DNA of 64,000 nt, from assembly GCF_027409185.1 (NCBI RefSeq), contig NC_084471.1, forward strand, positions 9,019,035 through 9,083,034, read 5' to 3'. Shown here piece by piece: positions 1 through 49,545 of this stretch (the stretch's first letter is position 1; every line of letters starts with the position of its first letter). A program made the translations under genes and the position numbers. Under the pieces are notes generated by a model. It was not told the DNA's origin. It saw only the letters and a list, made by a program, of their open reading frames with translations, and searched no databases. Source of the DNA: Cynocephalus volans (lineage: Eukaryota > Chordata > Mammalia > Dermoptera > Cynocephalidae).

Positions 1-94
1 GGTTTTTTTAAAAAGATGACCGGTAAGGGGATCTTAACCCTTGGCTTGGTGTTGTCAGCACCACACTCTCCCAAGTGAGCCACGGGCTGGCCCT
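1..94 (-). mobile_element. t-SINE monomer, antisense
   Basis: Reverse complement reads GGGCCAGCCCGTGGCTCACT and ends TCATC plus an A-tail. Box A (TGGCTCACTTGGGAGAG) and a degraded box B are visible. Confidence 0.85.
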
Positions 95-334
95 AGAACC
101 CTTCCAGTTTTGATGTGACAAGTGCCTATCCAAATATCACCTGGAATAAGAGCATTCCCATACCAGATAAAATACAACCTGTAGAAACATGTCCAGCTCA
201 TCCCACCAGTTGCTGAGCGATGCTGACTCTGTGTCAACCCCACCATGGGGCTATGACTAAAACACACCAGCCAGAAATTTCCACTTGTCCAGTCAAGAAA
301 AACACTGGCCCCTTTTGCCTGAGACTACACATAC

Positions 335-39792
<39,458 letters not shown>

Positions 39793-40159
39793 CTTCCAGC
39801 TCGTGCTCCGCGGCTGCACCACCTTTTCCCGCGCAGCTTGTGCGCAAGCGCACTTGAAAGACAGCCCTGCGCCTGTGTGTAATGCGCCTGCGCGGGCCGA
39901 GGACGCAGCAAGCAGAGGGGAGCAGCGGCCGCTGGGGCGCAGGTGCCGGGGGCGCGTCCCGCGGAGCCCGCGGCGGTTTGTTCTAGAGCCCGCGGAATTA
40001 GATTTCACTACACTGGAGGTTGAAAGTCATTTATAAAGTAGCTGTCATTAACCTTGAAAAAGGAAGGAAAGGGAGCAATCTATTTCTACTATTTTTTAAA
40101 AGTGAAGTAAACGATCGCAGGGATTTTAATCTAAAAGCTATTAGAATTATTTTACTTTT

Positions 40160-40243
40160 TTTGGCAGCCAACTAGTACAGGGATTTGAATCCTTGACCCT
40201 GGTGTTATAACACCCCGCTCTAACCAACTGAGGTAAGGAGCCA
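40160..40243 (-). mobile_element. t-SINE monomer, antisense, diverged
   Basis: TTGGCAGCCAACTAGTACAG start on the plus strand; adjacent to composite element copy D. Confidence 0.8.
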
Positions 40244-40252
40244 AGCAGAATT

Positions 40253-40862
40253 ATTTTTATTTTTATTGAATCATAATTGATTATACATATTTTGGGGTTC
40301 AGCATTGATATATGTTGATCAAATCAATATTACTAGTATATATATTGTTACAAATCGTACTTATTCTTTATGCCCCTTGTCCAATCTCTCCCCATCTCCC
40401 TTTCCTTCCCCCCTCCCACCACTGATAACCCTAGATTTTTTCTCTCCTTCTGAAAGAATAATGGTTACTCTGTTGACTTGTTGCCTAGATGATCTGTCCA
40501 ATGCTGAGAGGTGTGTTCAGGTCCCTCAATATTATCATAGAGCAGATGCTTCTCCTGTCACTCTGGAATGGGCTTTGTGGAGAGAGCCCATCCTCTTCTT
40601 TGTCTCTGCTGGTGACTCTCCTTGTGTCAATGCACTCCAGTGGCTGGTGAACCATCTGTGTGGTGGTCGTGGCGTCTAGCCACTTTCACAGCAGCCGTGG
40701 TTACTATGGTGGCTGTGGTGGGCCACCCACATGGAGGTGATGTTTTTGGCATGCTCCCTGGCACTGGTGGTGTGCCTGGTTGTGGGCGAGGGGCCAGGTC
40801 CCCAGCTCGATGCCCCAGGCCCACAGGCGGGGCCCCAAAGTGATGGCGGTGTGCCTGATTGT
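40253..40862 (-). mobile_element. Composite VNTR retroelement, copy D (3' part, inverted)
   Basis: The reverse complement of the tail and 3' end of copies A-C, with about one VNTR unit left at 40750-40860. A short GCAGAATT at 40245-40252 and 40863-40870 may be the target-site duplication. It lies about 250 bases upstream of the MEI1 promoter island. Confidence 0.75.
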
Positions 40863-41193
40863 GCAGAATTTTTATTTTAAATTTATGTGACACCTTTCTC
40901 TCAAAGAATTTAAGACCCTCCTTTAAAAATATCCTTTTACCAGTGCCTCACAGCACTTGGGACTTTGCCAGTGCACAAGGAATACTGAAGAAGAAAAAAT
41001 ACTTTATGATAACATATATTAATAACAATCCATCAGTTAACAGGGACTTATTTAGCACCATGTGCCCAGCAACTGGTTGATGTTGAAGAAGGTACATTTA
41101 AGAGGTGTTTTCTACATTCAGAGGCACTGTGATTAAGTGGAATAAATAATCTCTATGGCAGAATAAATTTGTAAAACAAGTTTGTTATTCAGT

Positions 41194-41995
41194 GTGAGAT
41201 AGGAGGTGCACAGTTCCCCTGGGTTTGAGGCCATGCCCCTAGGACTCAAGCTCCGCCCCAGTCCTGAGCTACCTGCCCTGTGGCACCTATTTTCGGGAGC
41301 AAAACCTGAAGATTGAGACCATAGGGGGCAGACTTAAGTAGTAATCTCACTGGCCAAGCATGCTCAGTAAAAAGGAGTTTATTCCTTGAATGACCTTTCA
41401 CTGGAAGTACTCAAGAGCTATTCTAGAGTACTGTAGACTATTCTAACTCTATTCAGTGCTTGTGGTGGAATTTGACCAATGAGCATGCTCTAAAGGAGAC
41501 CAACTGGGCATGTGCAAGACTAGGTTACAGAACTGGGAGCCACCCCCTTAGCTGAATATTCATTAGATATCATGAATATGTATAGATAGCCAAACTATAA
41601 AAGCCAAATCCAGGAAGAAGGTGGAGCTGCTGCTCTTCCTTTCTAGAGCCAGCCTGAACTTTGCCTGCAGTGTGTGTATTTCGTTCTTTTTGTATCAGAC
41701 TTCCCTTTAGCAGGCTGCTGTTCACTCTAGAGCCAGTCTGCACTTGGTCTGTGAATGTATATTTCGTATTTTTGTATTCAACTTGATGTGGGTCCTGCAC
41801 ATTCTCTGGAGCTAGGCTGCACTTTCTCTGTGAAGTCTGTATTTCTTATCTTTTACCTTAAACCTGTTTTCACTTTCTACTGTGACTCTGCTCTTCAATT
41901 CTTTCATGTAGTGGAGTCAAGAACCTGCTAAGAGGACAGGGTGGGTTGAGGCTGGCCATCAGAACTCCCAGACCCTCTCATCTGGTATCAAATGG
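41194..41995 (+). mobile_element. ERV LTR with three ~80-bp tandem units
   Basis: Promoter-like ACTATAAAAGCC at about 41594. Downstream, the motif CTAGAGCCAGCCTG or close variants start at 41643, 41727 and 41806, each followed by GTATTTCGT- or GTATTTCTTA-like sequence, so the region after the promoter is triplicated. No internal viral genes alongside; probably a solo LTR. Confidence 0.6.
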
Positions 41996-42065
41996 AATAT
42001 TATGAAGTAACATTTGAGAAGAGTAGATATTAACATAGAAAAATGCCCATTAAAATACTAAGTGA

Positions 42066-42152
42066 GCTGGCCAGTTAATTTGGTTAGTTGGGCCCTGATA
42101 GCACCAAGGTCCGAGGTTCCATCCCTGTACTGGCCAGCTAAAAGAAAAAACA
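42066..42152 (+). mobile_element. t-SINE monomer, diverged
   Basis: GCTGGCCAGTTAATTTGGTT start and TACTGGCCAGC end; box B is degraded (AGGTTCCATCC). Confidence 0.82.
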
Positions 42153-42427
42153 ATGCTAAATGTACAAAAGATGTAGAATTATATATACAAGTATGTAAGT
42201 ACGTAAAATAAATAAACAAAAAACTCAATATTTATTCAACATATCTTAAACATAACAGTAATCTCTGTTCAATGAAGAAAATATTTTTAAAAATATGTTC
42301 TCTTTTTCTATACATTTTTACAAAAGCAATGTAGTAGAAAGGTTTGTAAACTGCTTTTTTAAGAGAAAAATATATCACGTATATCTTTCATATCGTTAAA
42401 CCTTATCCTGTATATTTTTTATTATTG

Positions 42428-42521
42428 TTGTTTTTGGCAGCTGGCCAGTACAGGGATCAACACTGGACTTTGGTGGTATCAGCACCATAGTCTAACCAAC
42501 TGAGCTAACTGGCCAGCCCCC
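42428..42521 (-). mobile_element. t-SINE monomer, antisense
   Basis: TTTGGCAGCTGGCCAGTACA at its 3' side and GCTAACTGGCCAGCCCC at its 5' side. Confidence 0.88.
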
Positions 42522-42723
42522 ATGTACTTTTTTTTTTTCCTGCCCCCCACCTTTCCCCCCCCCTTGTACTTCTTAGATATCGACAGAGTATTACTCTGTT
42601 TGCAAAAATTATGAGCTAGAAACTGTGCTAGCCAGTATAAGTGCCATACATTGTTAAGTACAAATTGCTATGGGAACACTCTGCAGGCAGCAATGGATAA
42701 AAATAAAACAGGGAAAAATACAC

Positions 42724-42826
42724 AGGGCTGGCAGGTTAGCTCAGTTGGTTAGAGAGTGGTGCTGATAACAACATAGTCAAGGGTTTGGATCCCAGTACTG
42801 GCCAGCCACCAAAAAGAAAAAAACAT
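42724..42826 (+). mobile_element. t-SINE monomer
   Basis: GGGCTGGCAGGTTAGCTCAG start, GGTTTGGATCC box B, TACTGGCCAGCC end and an A-rich tail. Confidence 0.88.
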
Positions 42827-42934
42827 CAACTAGATGATGAGATTATGGGTTGTTTTTCCTTTTCTGAATTTTCTAAACTTTTTTTTTTTTTTGGTCGTTT
42901 TGATTTTCTAGACTCGAGCATTATGGTTTTTATA

Positions 42935-44195
42935 ATACATTTAAAAATAGGAAGGTAATAAAAAATGAAAAAATTCTAAAAAGTAGGAAAGATAAGGCAA
43001 CAAAAGAAAGAATAGACAAATTGGACTGCATGAAAATTTTAAAATTTTGTGCATCGAAAAATAATATCAACAGAGTAAAAAGGCAACCCACAAAATGGGA
43101 GAAAATATTTACAAATCATATATCTGATAACAGATTGACATCCAGGATATATAAAAAACTTCTAAAACTCAACAATCGAAAAAAAACAAGGACTGGCCGG
43201 TTAGCTCAGTTGGTTAGAGTGCAGAGATGTAACACCAAGGTTAGGGGTTCATATCCCCCTTATCAGCCTGCTGCCAAAAAAAGGGGGGGAAATTAAAAGC
43301 ACAACTCAGAAATGAGCAAACAATTTGAACAGATATTTTTCCAAAAACAATATACAAATAGCCAATAAGTATATGAAAAGATGTTCAACATTACAGAAAT
43401 GCAAATCAAAACTATACTGAGATACCATCTCATACCCACTAGGATGGCTACTATCACAAAAACAGAATATAACAAGTGTTGGTGAAGATGTGGAGACATT
43501 AGAACATTTGTGCACTGGTCATAGGAATGTAAAATGGTACAGCCACTGTGGAAAACAGTATGGTGGTTCCTCACAAAATTAAAAATAGAATTACCATATG
43601 ATACAGCAATTCCAGTTCTGGGTATATACCCCAAGGAATTGAAAGCACAGTCTCAAAGAAGATATTTGTACAGCAATGTTCATAGCAGCTGAAATAGGAA
43701 TACAATACCTGAAATGAGGAAGCAACCACATGTTCATTAACAGATGAATAGATACATGTGTGTGCATGTGTATACACACACACATGCGCACGCACACACA
43801 CGGAATATTATTCAGCCTTAAAAAGGGAGGAAATTCTGACATGCTACAACATGGAGGAACCTGGAGGCCATTATGCTAAGTGAAATAAGTCAGTGACAAA
43901 AAGACAAGTACATGATTTGTATGATTCTGCTTATACGAGGTAATTAGAGTAATCAAAATCATAAAGATAGAAAGGTAGAAGGGTGGTTGCCAGGGACTTG
44001 GGGGAGGGGCCTATGGGGAGCTATTGTTTAATGAGTACAGAGTTTCAGTTTTGCAAGATGAAAAGAGTTACAGAGAGTGATGGTGGCGATGGCTGCAAAA
44101 TATTAGGAATGTATTTAATACCACCAAACTGTGCACTTAAAAATGTTAAGATGATAGATTTTATATGTATTTTACCACAATAAAAAAAAATTTTT
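42935..44195 (+). mobile_element. L1 3' end (ORF2 tail and 3' UTR)
   Basis: ORF2-type sequence with many stops (GATACCATCTCATACCCACT, AATGTAAAATGGTACAGCCA), a CA-repeat expansion at 43740-43800, and a 3' UTR ending ACCACAATAAAAAA. Split by the t-SINE at 43192-43291. Confidence 0.88.
43192..43291 (+). mobile_element. t-SINE monomer inside an L1
   Basis: ACTGGCCGGTTAGCTCAGTT start. It interrupts continuous L1 ORF2-type sequence on both sides (42935-44195). Confidence 0.88.
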
Positions 44196-44320
44196 TTAAA
44201 TACCAAAGATAAGTGAAAGGAAAAGAAGAGAGAAAGGGGAAAAGGGAGGGAAGGAGGGAGGGAAAGAGAAGAGAGAAAGAGAAAAGCTGAAGTAAATTCC
44301 CGGCTCCAGCACTTACTGAT
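44196..44320 (+). repeat. Purine-rich (GA/GGA) microsatellite
   Basis: Almost pure purines from 44210 to 44290, following the L1 tail. Confidence 0.8.
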
Positions 44321-44899
44321 TTAGGCTCTGTGAGCCTGTTTCCACCTGCTGCAGCTATTTATAGACGTGTCACAAGACATAACATCCCTTGGCTCAGAAG
44401 TTTCAGACTGAAGCAAATGATTACCTCTAGGATGTTCCACGGAGGGCCAGGCAAAGCAACAAATAATTATAGTTGGCAGTACTTGAGAATTGAAGAGGTG
44501 GATGGTTTTTCTATAAACCGTCATGTGCAGCAGAACTCCAGCAGGGCAGATGCCCACTGATCAGCTCCCTTCTTTGTAACCAAAAGGATCTGAATAATAG
44601 TGTCCCATGCAGAGCATCACCACCCACCCCCAAGTAGCTGAGGCTGTTTGAGTATCCTCCTGCAATCAGATTAGCTTGGGAATAGCACAGGACAGAAACA
44701 CAGTGGACCCTACTGTGAGGAGCTGGGGAGGGGAGGTGTTTAGGAAATGACATTAAGCTGACCCACATTCCCCAAGTCTTCAAAACCACAGGGTAGAAGT
44801 CGCTTCTGCCCCACCCACAAAGTATCCAGACCCCCAAAGGGAGTACTCAGAAGACATGTGCCAAAGAAATCAGAACCCCACAGAGCCCATATAACCAAT

Positions 44900-44905
44900 T
44901 TTAAT
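44900..44905 (-). terminator. Candidate poly(A) signal of the SPATA31-like gene
   Basis: A variant hexamer ATTAAA on the minus strand about 70 bases after the stop codon, followed within 30 bases by a GT-rich stretch. No canonical AATAAA was noticed nearby. Confidence 0.35.
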
Positions 44906-44973
44906 AGAGCCTCTGAGAGTGAGCTGACCACTCTCATGTCTTCTCTGTGTCCTGAGGTCTCTGGGCCCATGGC

Positions 44974-47900
44974 CTACTTTTTAAAGCCACGCCGGAAGAG
45001 AAAACACCTCAATTGCTTCATAAAACCAAACTTTTGGCGGGCTGGTGAATTCTGTGGGGCCCCATTTGAGTTCCCAGGTGCCCCCTGACACTGGAGGCTC
45101 TCTGTCCTGGGAAGAGTGGCCCCAGCACAGCATTGACCTGGTGGCTGAAGGTCCCTCTCCAAAGATGTGTGAACTCCAATGCTGTCCTCCCCTGCATGTG
45201 GGTCACCCACTTTGGGAAACAGGATAGGATCAGGATCCCTCAGGCTCAGGTTGGGGGCTAAGTGCCGGGGCGTGGCCAGCTGTGGGGACCAGGACATCTT
45301 GTCTGGAAAGGTCATGCTCAGCTTTGCTGTGGCCGAGTGGAGACTCCCTTTGAAGTTGGAGGTGTCTTCTGTGGAACAGGAGGAAGGCTGCTCCCCAGCC
45401 CCTCTGCCCTCTGCAGGCTCCAGGCTTCCTCTTCTCCAGTATGTGGGATGCTGACATTTGAGTCTGGGGGGTTTACAGGCCTCCCAGGATGTACGCTCCT
45501 TCTTCCAGCAGTTCTGGCCTGCCCTGGAGGATGACATCCTCACTCTGCTGGGAGACCTCTCTACCGTCTGGGAGACCCCTGGCCCGACCATTTGCCTGCC
45601 CCTGCTGTTCTCACTGTAAAGTTCTTTGGCCCTTTCTCTGCTACACCAGCTTCTAGACTCTGTGGCAGGTGTGGGGTTCCTGGGAGCAGGGAGCTTGGCC
45701 CTAGGAACCTCTTCCTGGATCGCCTGTGGTTCTCTGGCACCCCCTGGTGGCCTGATTCTCCTGGGCTTTTCAGGTGGGATAGAAATGCACATTGGGTCTG
45801 ACCTGCATGGTCTATACTTTTCCAGAGCTCTGGCCTGTGTAGGATGTTTTGAGCTTTTTCTTTGTGGGGACCGAACCCTCCGGGATCTCTCTGGGGACTT
45901 AAAGCCTGGAGTGAAGCCCTGGGCCTCACAATGCCTTTCCTGCTGCCCTTGGAGTTCCTGGCCTGTGTATAATCCAGGGAACCTCACCCCAGCTAGAGGC
46001 AATGAGCAAGATCCTAAGATGTTAAATAGCAAATAGGACTCCAGGACCCGCCGGGGGAGGCCCCACTTCAGGTGTGCAATTCTCCGCCGCATGAGGGACT
46101 CCAGGAGCAGTCGTTTGCTCTTCTTGAGGACTGGCCACTTGAGCGGGGCGGTGAGGATAGCAGGAACACCCACCAGAGCTGTGGCAGCTTGAGGGGTTTG
46201 GCCACACAGGAGAGAGAGGCAGGCAGAGGGAATGCCCAAGGGAGTAGCCAGAGGCTGTGGGTTCTGGAGCTGCCAGATCAGATTAGAGGCCTTCCCTGGA
46301 TCCACTCCTTTGTCCCTTTGTTGTCTTCTCTGGGTTTCAGGCCAGGCCTGCTGGGAAGCTGGACAGACCCCCACTCTGTGCTCCCTGACAAGGGCTGTGC
46401 CCTGGCTGGCCAGATGCTCTTCCTCTCCACCTGCCAGCAGGAAGACCTCACCCTGGTGGGGGAGAGGCTCCATCTTAGCACAGAGAGCAGGGGCTAAACC
46501 ATTCCCAACCACTGCCTGTTTCTGTTCCATGACACCATATCCATAACCAGTGAGGGCTGGAGGCTGTGCCAGCCTGTGTTTCCTCTCTCTGAGCACTTCA
46601 CTCCTACAGTCAACTTGGAAATTGGCCCTAGCAGCATCCTTTCCTCTGACCTGGTCCTTGTTTCCTCCTCTTGGTGCTCGAGGCTGTCCGGCATCCTCAG
46701 TTCTGCACTTTCTCTGGCTCCCTGCATCCCGGATTTCTGCAGCATTCTCATCTCCACCCTTGTTCTGGTTTCCTTGCCCTTGTGTCTGGATATCTCCATC
46801 AATTTCACTTTTTAACTGTCCCTGGTCATCTTCTCCAGCAGTCTGGGTCTCTGTACCATCATCACCTGTGGTCCCGCTCAGGTTCCTTTTCCCTTGTATT
46901 TGAATTTCCTCACCATTCCCACCTCCAATCTGTTCCAGGCTCTTGCACTCTGATGAATAGGTCTTTCTCTTAGCATTACTTTTTAACAGTCTCTGGATCT
47001 CTCTACCATCCTCACTTCCAGCCTCTCCCTGGTTTCTCTTCTCTGATATCTGATTTTCTGTGATGTTCTCTCCTCCAGTCTGCTCCCAGTTCCTCCTCCC
47101 TGATGAGTGGCCGCCTCCAATTTTACTGTTGCACTGTCCCTGGTTTTCTCTCTCAGGTCTCTGGGTCTTTACTCCCTCTTCACCTCCAGGTTCTCTCTGG
47201 TTTCCTTTCTCTGGAGCCTGAATTTCTGTTCTGTTCTCACCTCCCATCTGCTCCTGGTTCTTCCACTCTGATAAATGGGTCTTTCTATCAATATCACATC
47301 TTAAATGACTCTGGTTTTCTCCCCCAGGAGTCTGGATCTCTGTACCATCCTCACTTCCAGCTTCTCTCAGGTTTTTCTTCCCTTGTATTTGAATTTCTGC
47401 GCCATTCTCACCTCCAACCTGCTCCTCTTTCTTCCACCCTGCTGAATGGGTTTCTCCATCAATTTTACTTGTTAGTTCTCCCCAGTTCTCTGCCTTAGAT
47501 GCCTGAGTATTTGCACCATCCTTGGCTCTAATATGTTCCTGATTCTTCCACTTCGGTATATGAATCTTTTCATTCAATTCATTTCCTAACTGACTCTGAT
47601 TTTCTTCCCCAAGTTCCTGGATCTTTTTACCATCCTCACCTTTAGCCCCTCTCGGGTTTCTCTTTCCTAGTGCCTGGATGTCTGTACCATTCTCATCTCC
47701 AAACTGCTCCTTGTTCTTCCTCCCTGCTGAATGGGCCTCTGCCTCAGTTTCACCTCTTAATTGTCCCTGGGTCTCAGCCTCAGGCACCAGGGTATTTGTA
47801 CCGTCCTTGTCTCTATCCTTTCTCTGGTCTCTCTTCTCTAGTGCCTGAATTTCTGCTCTATGTTCACCTCCAATCTGGTTCGGAGTCCCCCAATATAGTA

Positions 47901-49545
47901 TCTGGAATTTTCTGTCAATTTCACTCGCTATCAGTTGCTGGTTTCCCCACCATGGTGCCTGGATCACCACCCAATCCTCCTCTTTTATCTCCCTGAGCTT
48001 CTTCCTCCTAGATATCTGGGTCTTCCAAGCATCCTCACCTCTTCCCAAGTCTTGGTTTCCCCACCCCACTTGAATTTTATATCTTAGTAGTTTATGGTTC
48101 TCTCCCCTAGATATGTGGGTCTCCCCTGCTTTCTTACTTCCACCCTGATCCTGTTTCTCCCACCCTGGAGTCCAGATCTCTGTAACATTCTCACTTCCAA
48201 GGCATTGCCATTTTCCCCACTCCAGGGCCTGGGTATCAACAACATCTTCTTTTTTGACTTCTCCCAGGTCCTCTGTCCCAGATGTCTGAGTTTGCACAGC
48301 ATCCTCACCTCCAACCTGGTTCTTGATTCTCCCCTCTTCTGTCTGACTGTCTGCACCAGTATCATCTCTAATCTGGTCTTGTTTACCCCACTTGGACATC
48401 TGGGATTCCTCGTCATTCCCACCTCCAGTCTGGTCCTGCTTCTCCAGTCCTTGGGCCTGGATCTCCCCCTCATCCTCCCCTCTGTCCTCTTTCTTGTTCT
48501 TCCTCTCAAATGTCTGGATCTCCACAGCATCCTCACCTCCACTCTTATCCTGGTCCCCCCACTCTGTTGTTTGGGTCTGTGCATCAATTTTAGATTTTAA
48601 CTGTTCTTGGTTCTCTCCCATATGTGCCTGGGTTTCAGGAGGATTTTTACCTCCAACCTCTCTCTGGTTTCTCTTCTGTAGTTCCTGAATTTTGGCTCTA
48701 TGCTCAACTCCCATCTGGTTCTGGTTCTCCCACCCTGATGTCAGGATCTCTCCATCAGTTTCGCTTATTGCTAGTCTCTGATTTCCACAATTCAAGACCT
48801 TAGTCTCTGCATCATCCCCCAGTCCAAAGTCTATTGGGAGTTGCCCACTAGATGCCTGGATTTTCCAGGCATCCTCTTCTCTTCTCTCTCTCTGGTTTAC
48901 ACAGCCTGGATCCTGGATCTCTCTGGTATCCTCTCTGCCTACTATCTGTTTTTCACTCCCCAGCACCCAGGCCTCTTGTAGGCAGTCCCAGGATGTCCAG
49001 GTGGGCATTCTCAGTTGTTGGTTGGAAGAATCAGGCAGGAACTCTCTGGGGCAGAACTGCAGCCTCTGAGCTGAAGGGAGGATTGAGAGAGGTGTAGATA
49101 AGATCATGCAGGTAGGGTGGGACCTCATGCTTGCAACAGGCTCCAGTGGCACCAACTTTTCCTGGGAGTGAACCAGCAGTTGCTTCATCCTTTGGCACAT
49201 GTCCAAGGCAGGATGAGTCTGGCCATCACTAGGACACTGCTGTGCTTCCCAGGAACTGTCCTGAGAGAGCAAACAGGTGCTTGAAAAGGAGGTGGTACAA
49301 AAGATGGGCTCAGAGAGAGTGTGGACACTTTCAGGTGAGCCCTGACATGGGCGCTTCAGAGAGAGCCTGTGCTGGGCCCATGATTCCTTGAATCTCCTTC
49401 GGTATTCCCATCTCTGCTTTTGTGCCCATTGTTGGACATGAGCATCCAGGACCCTGAACTCGCCAGGAATAGAGAAGAATTCAGGAGTCAGCCTGAAGAA
49501 AGTTTTACGTCTCATGGAGGGCACTGCCCATGTCTGCACTGGCAC
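44974..49545 (-). CDS. SPATA31-like gene, large terminal exon (1523 codons plus stop)
   Basis: The acceptor CACCTACAG precedes GTG CCA GTG in phase 0, giving VPVQTWAVPSMRRKTFFRL at the start. The reading frame is uninterrupted for 4572 bases. The middle is a degenerate 57-bp tandem repeat (19 residues). The last third is proline-, serine- and arginine-rich and lacks the repeat. A single giant 3' exon after a short membrane exon is the usual plan of SPATA31-family genes. Confidence 0.85.
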   Translation of the reverse strand: MPVQTWAVPSMRRKTFFRLTPEFFSIPGEFRVLDAHVQQWAQKQRWEYRRRFKESWAQHRLSLKRPCQGSPESVHTLSEPIFCTTSFSSTCLLSQDSSWEAQQCPSDGQTHPALDMCQRMKQLLVHSQEKLVPLEPVASMRSHPTCMILSTPLSILPSAQRLQFCPREFLPDSSNQQLRMPTWTSWDCLQEAWVLGSEKQIVGREDTREIQDPGCVNQRERREEDAWKIQASSGQLPIDFGLGDDAETKVLNCGNQRLAISETDGEILTSGWENQNQMGVEHRAKIQELQKRNQREVGGKNPPETQAHMGENQEQLKSKIDAQTQTTEWGDQDKSGGEDAVEIQTFERKNKKEDRGEDEGEIQAQGLEKQDQTGGGNDEESQMSKWGKQDQIRDDTGADSQTEEGRIKNQVGGEDAVQTQTSGTEDLGEVKKEDVVDTQALEWGKWQCLGSENVTEIWTPGWEKQDQGGSKKAGETHISRGENHKLLRYKIQVGWGNQDLGRGEDAWKTQISRRKKLREIKEEDWVVIQAPWWGNQQLIASEIDRKFQILYWGTPNQIGGEHRAEIQALEKRDQRKDRDKDGTNTLVPEAETQGQLRGETEAEAHSAGRKNKEQFGDENGTDIQALGKRNPRGAKGEDGKKIQELGEENQSQLGNELNEKIHIPKWKNQEHIRAKDGANTQASKAENWGELTSKIDGETHSAGWKKEEQVGGENGAEIQIQGKKNLREAGSEDGTEIQTPGGENQSHLRCDIDRKTHLSEWKNQEQMGGENRTEIQAPEKGNQREPGGEEGVKTQRPERENQGQCNSKIGGGHSSGRRNWEQTGGENITENQISEKRNQGEAGSEDGREIQRLLKSNAKRKTYSSECKSLEQIGGGNGEEIQIQGKRNLSGTTGDDGTETQTAGEDDQGQLKSEIDGDIQTQGQGNQNKGGDENAAEIRDAGSQRKCRTEDAGQPRAPRGGNKDQVRGKDAARANFQVDCRSEVLRERKHRLAQPPALTGYGYGVMEQKQAVVGNGLAPALCAKMEPLPHQGEVFLLAGGEEEHLASQGTALVREHRVGVCPASQQAWPETQRRQQRDKGVDPGKASNLIWQLQNPQPLATPLGIPSACLSLLCGQTPQAATALVGVPAILTAPLKWPVLKKSKRLLLESLMRRRIAHLKWGLPRRVLESYLLFNILGSCSLPLAGVRFPGLYTGQELQGQQERHCEAQGFTPGFKSPERSRRVRSPQRKSSKHPTQARALEKYRPCRSDPMCISIPPEKPRRIRPPGGAREPQAIQEEVPRAKLPAPRNPTPATESRSWCSRERAKELYSENSRGRQMVGPGVSQTVERSPSRVRMSSSRAGQNCWKKERTSWEACKPPRLKCQHPTYWRRGSLEPAEGRGAGEQPSSCSTEDTSNFKGSLHSATAKLSMTFPDKMSWSPQLATPRHLAPNLSLRDPDPILFPKVGDPHAGEDSIGVHTSLERDLQPPGQCCAGATLPRTESLQCQGAPGNSNGAPQNSPARQKFGFMKQLRCFLFRRGFKK

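Noticed and set aside
43740-43800. CA-repeat as a regulatory element
   Set aside because: A simple microsatellite expanded within an L1 ORF2 relic.
46072-48688. Plus-strand frames opposite the SPATA31-like exon
   Set aside because: They mirror the 57-bp repeat on the opposite strand and have no independent support.
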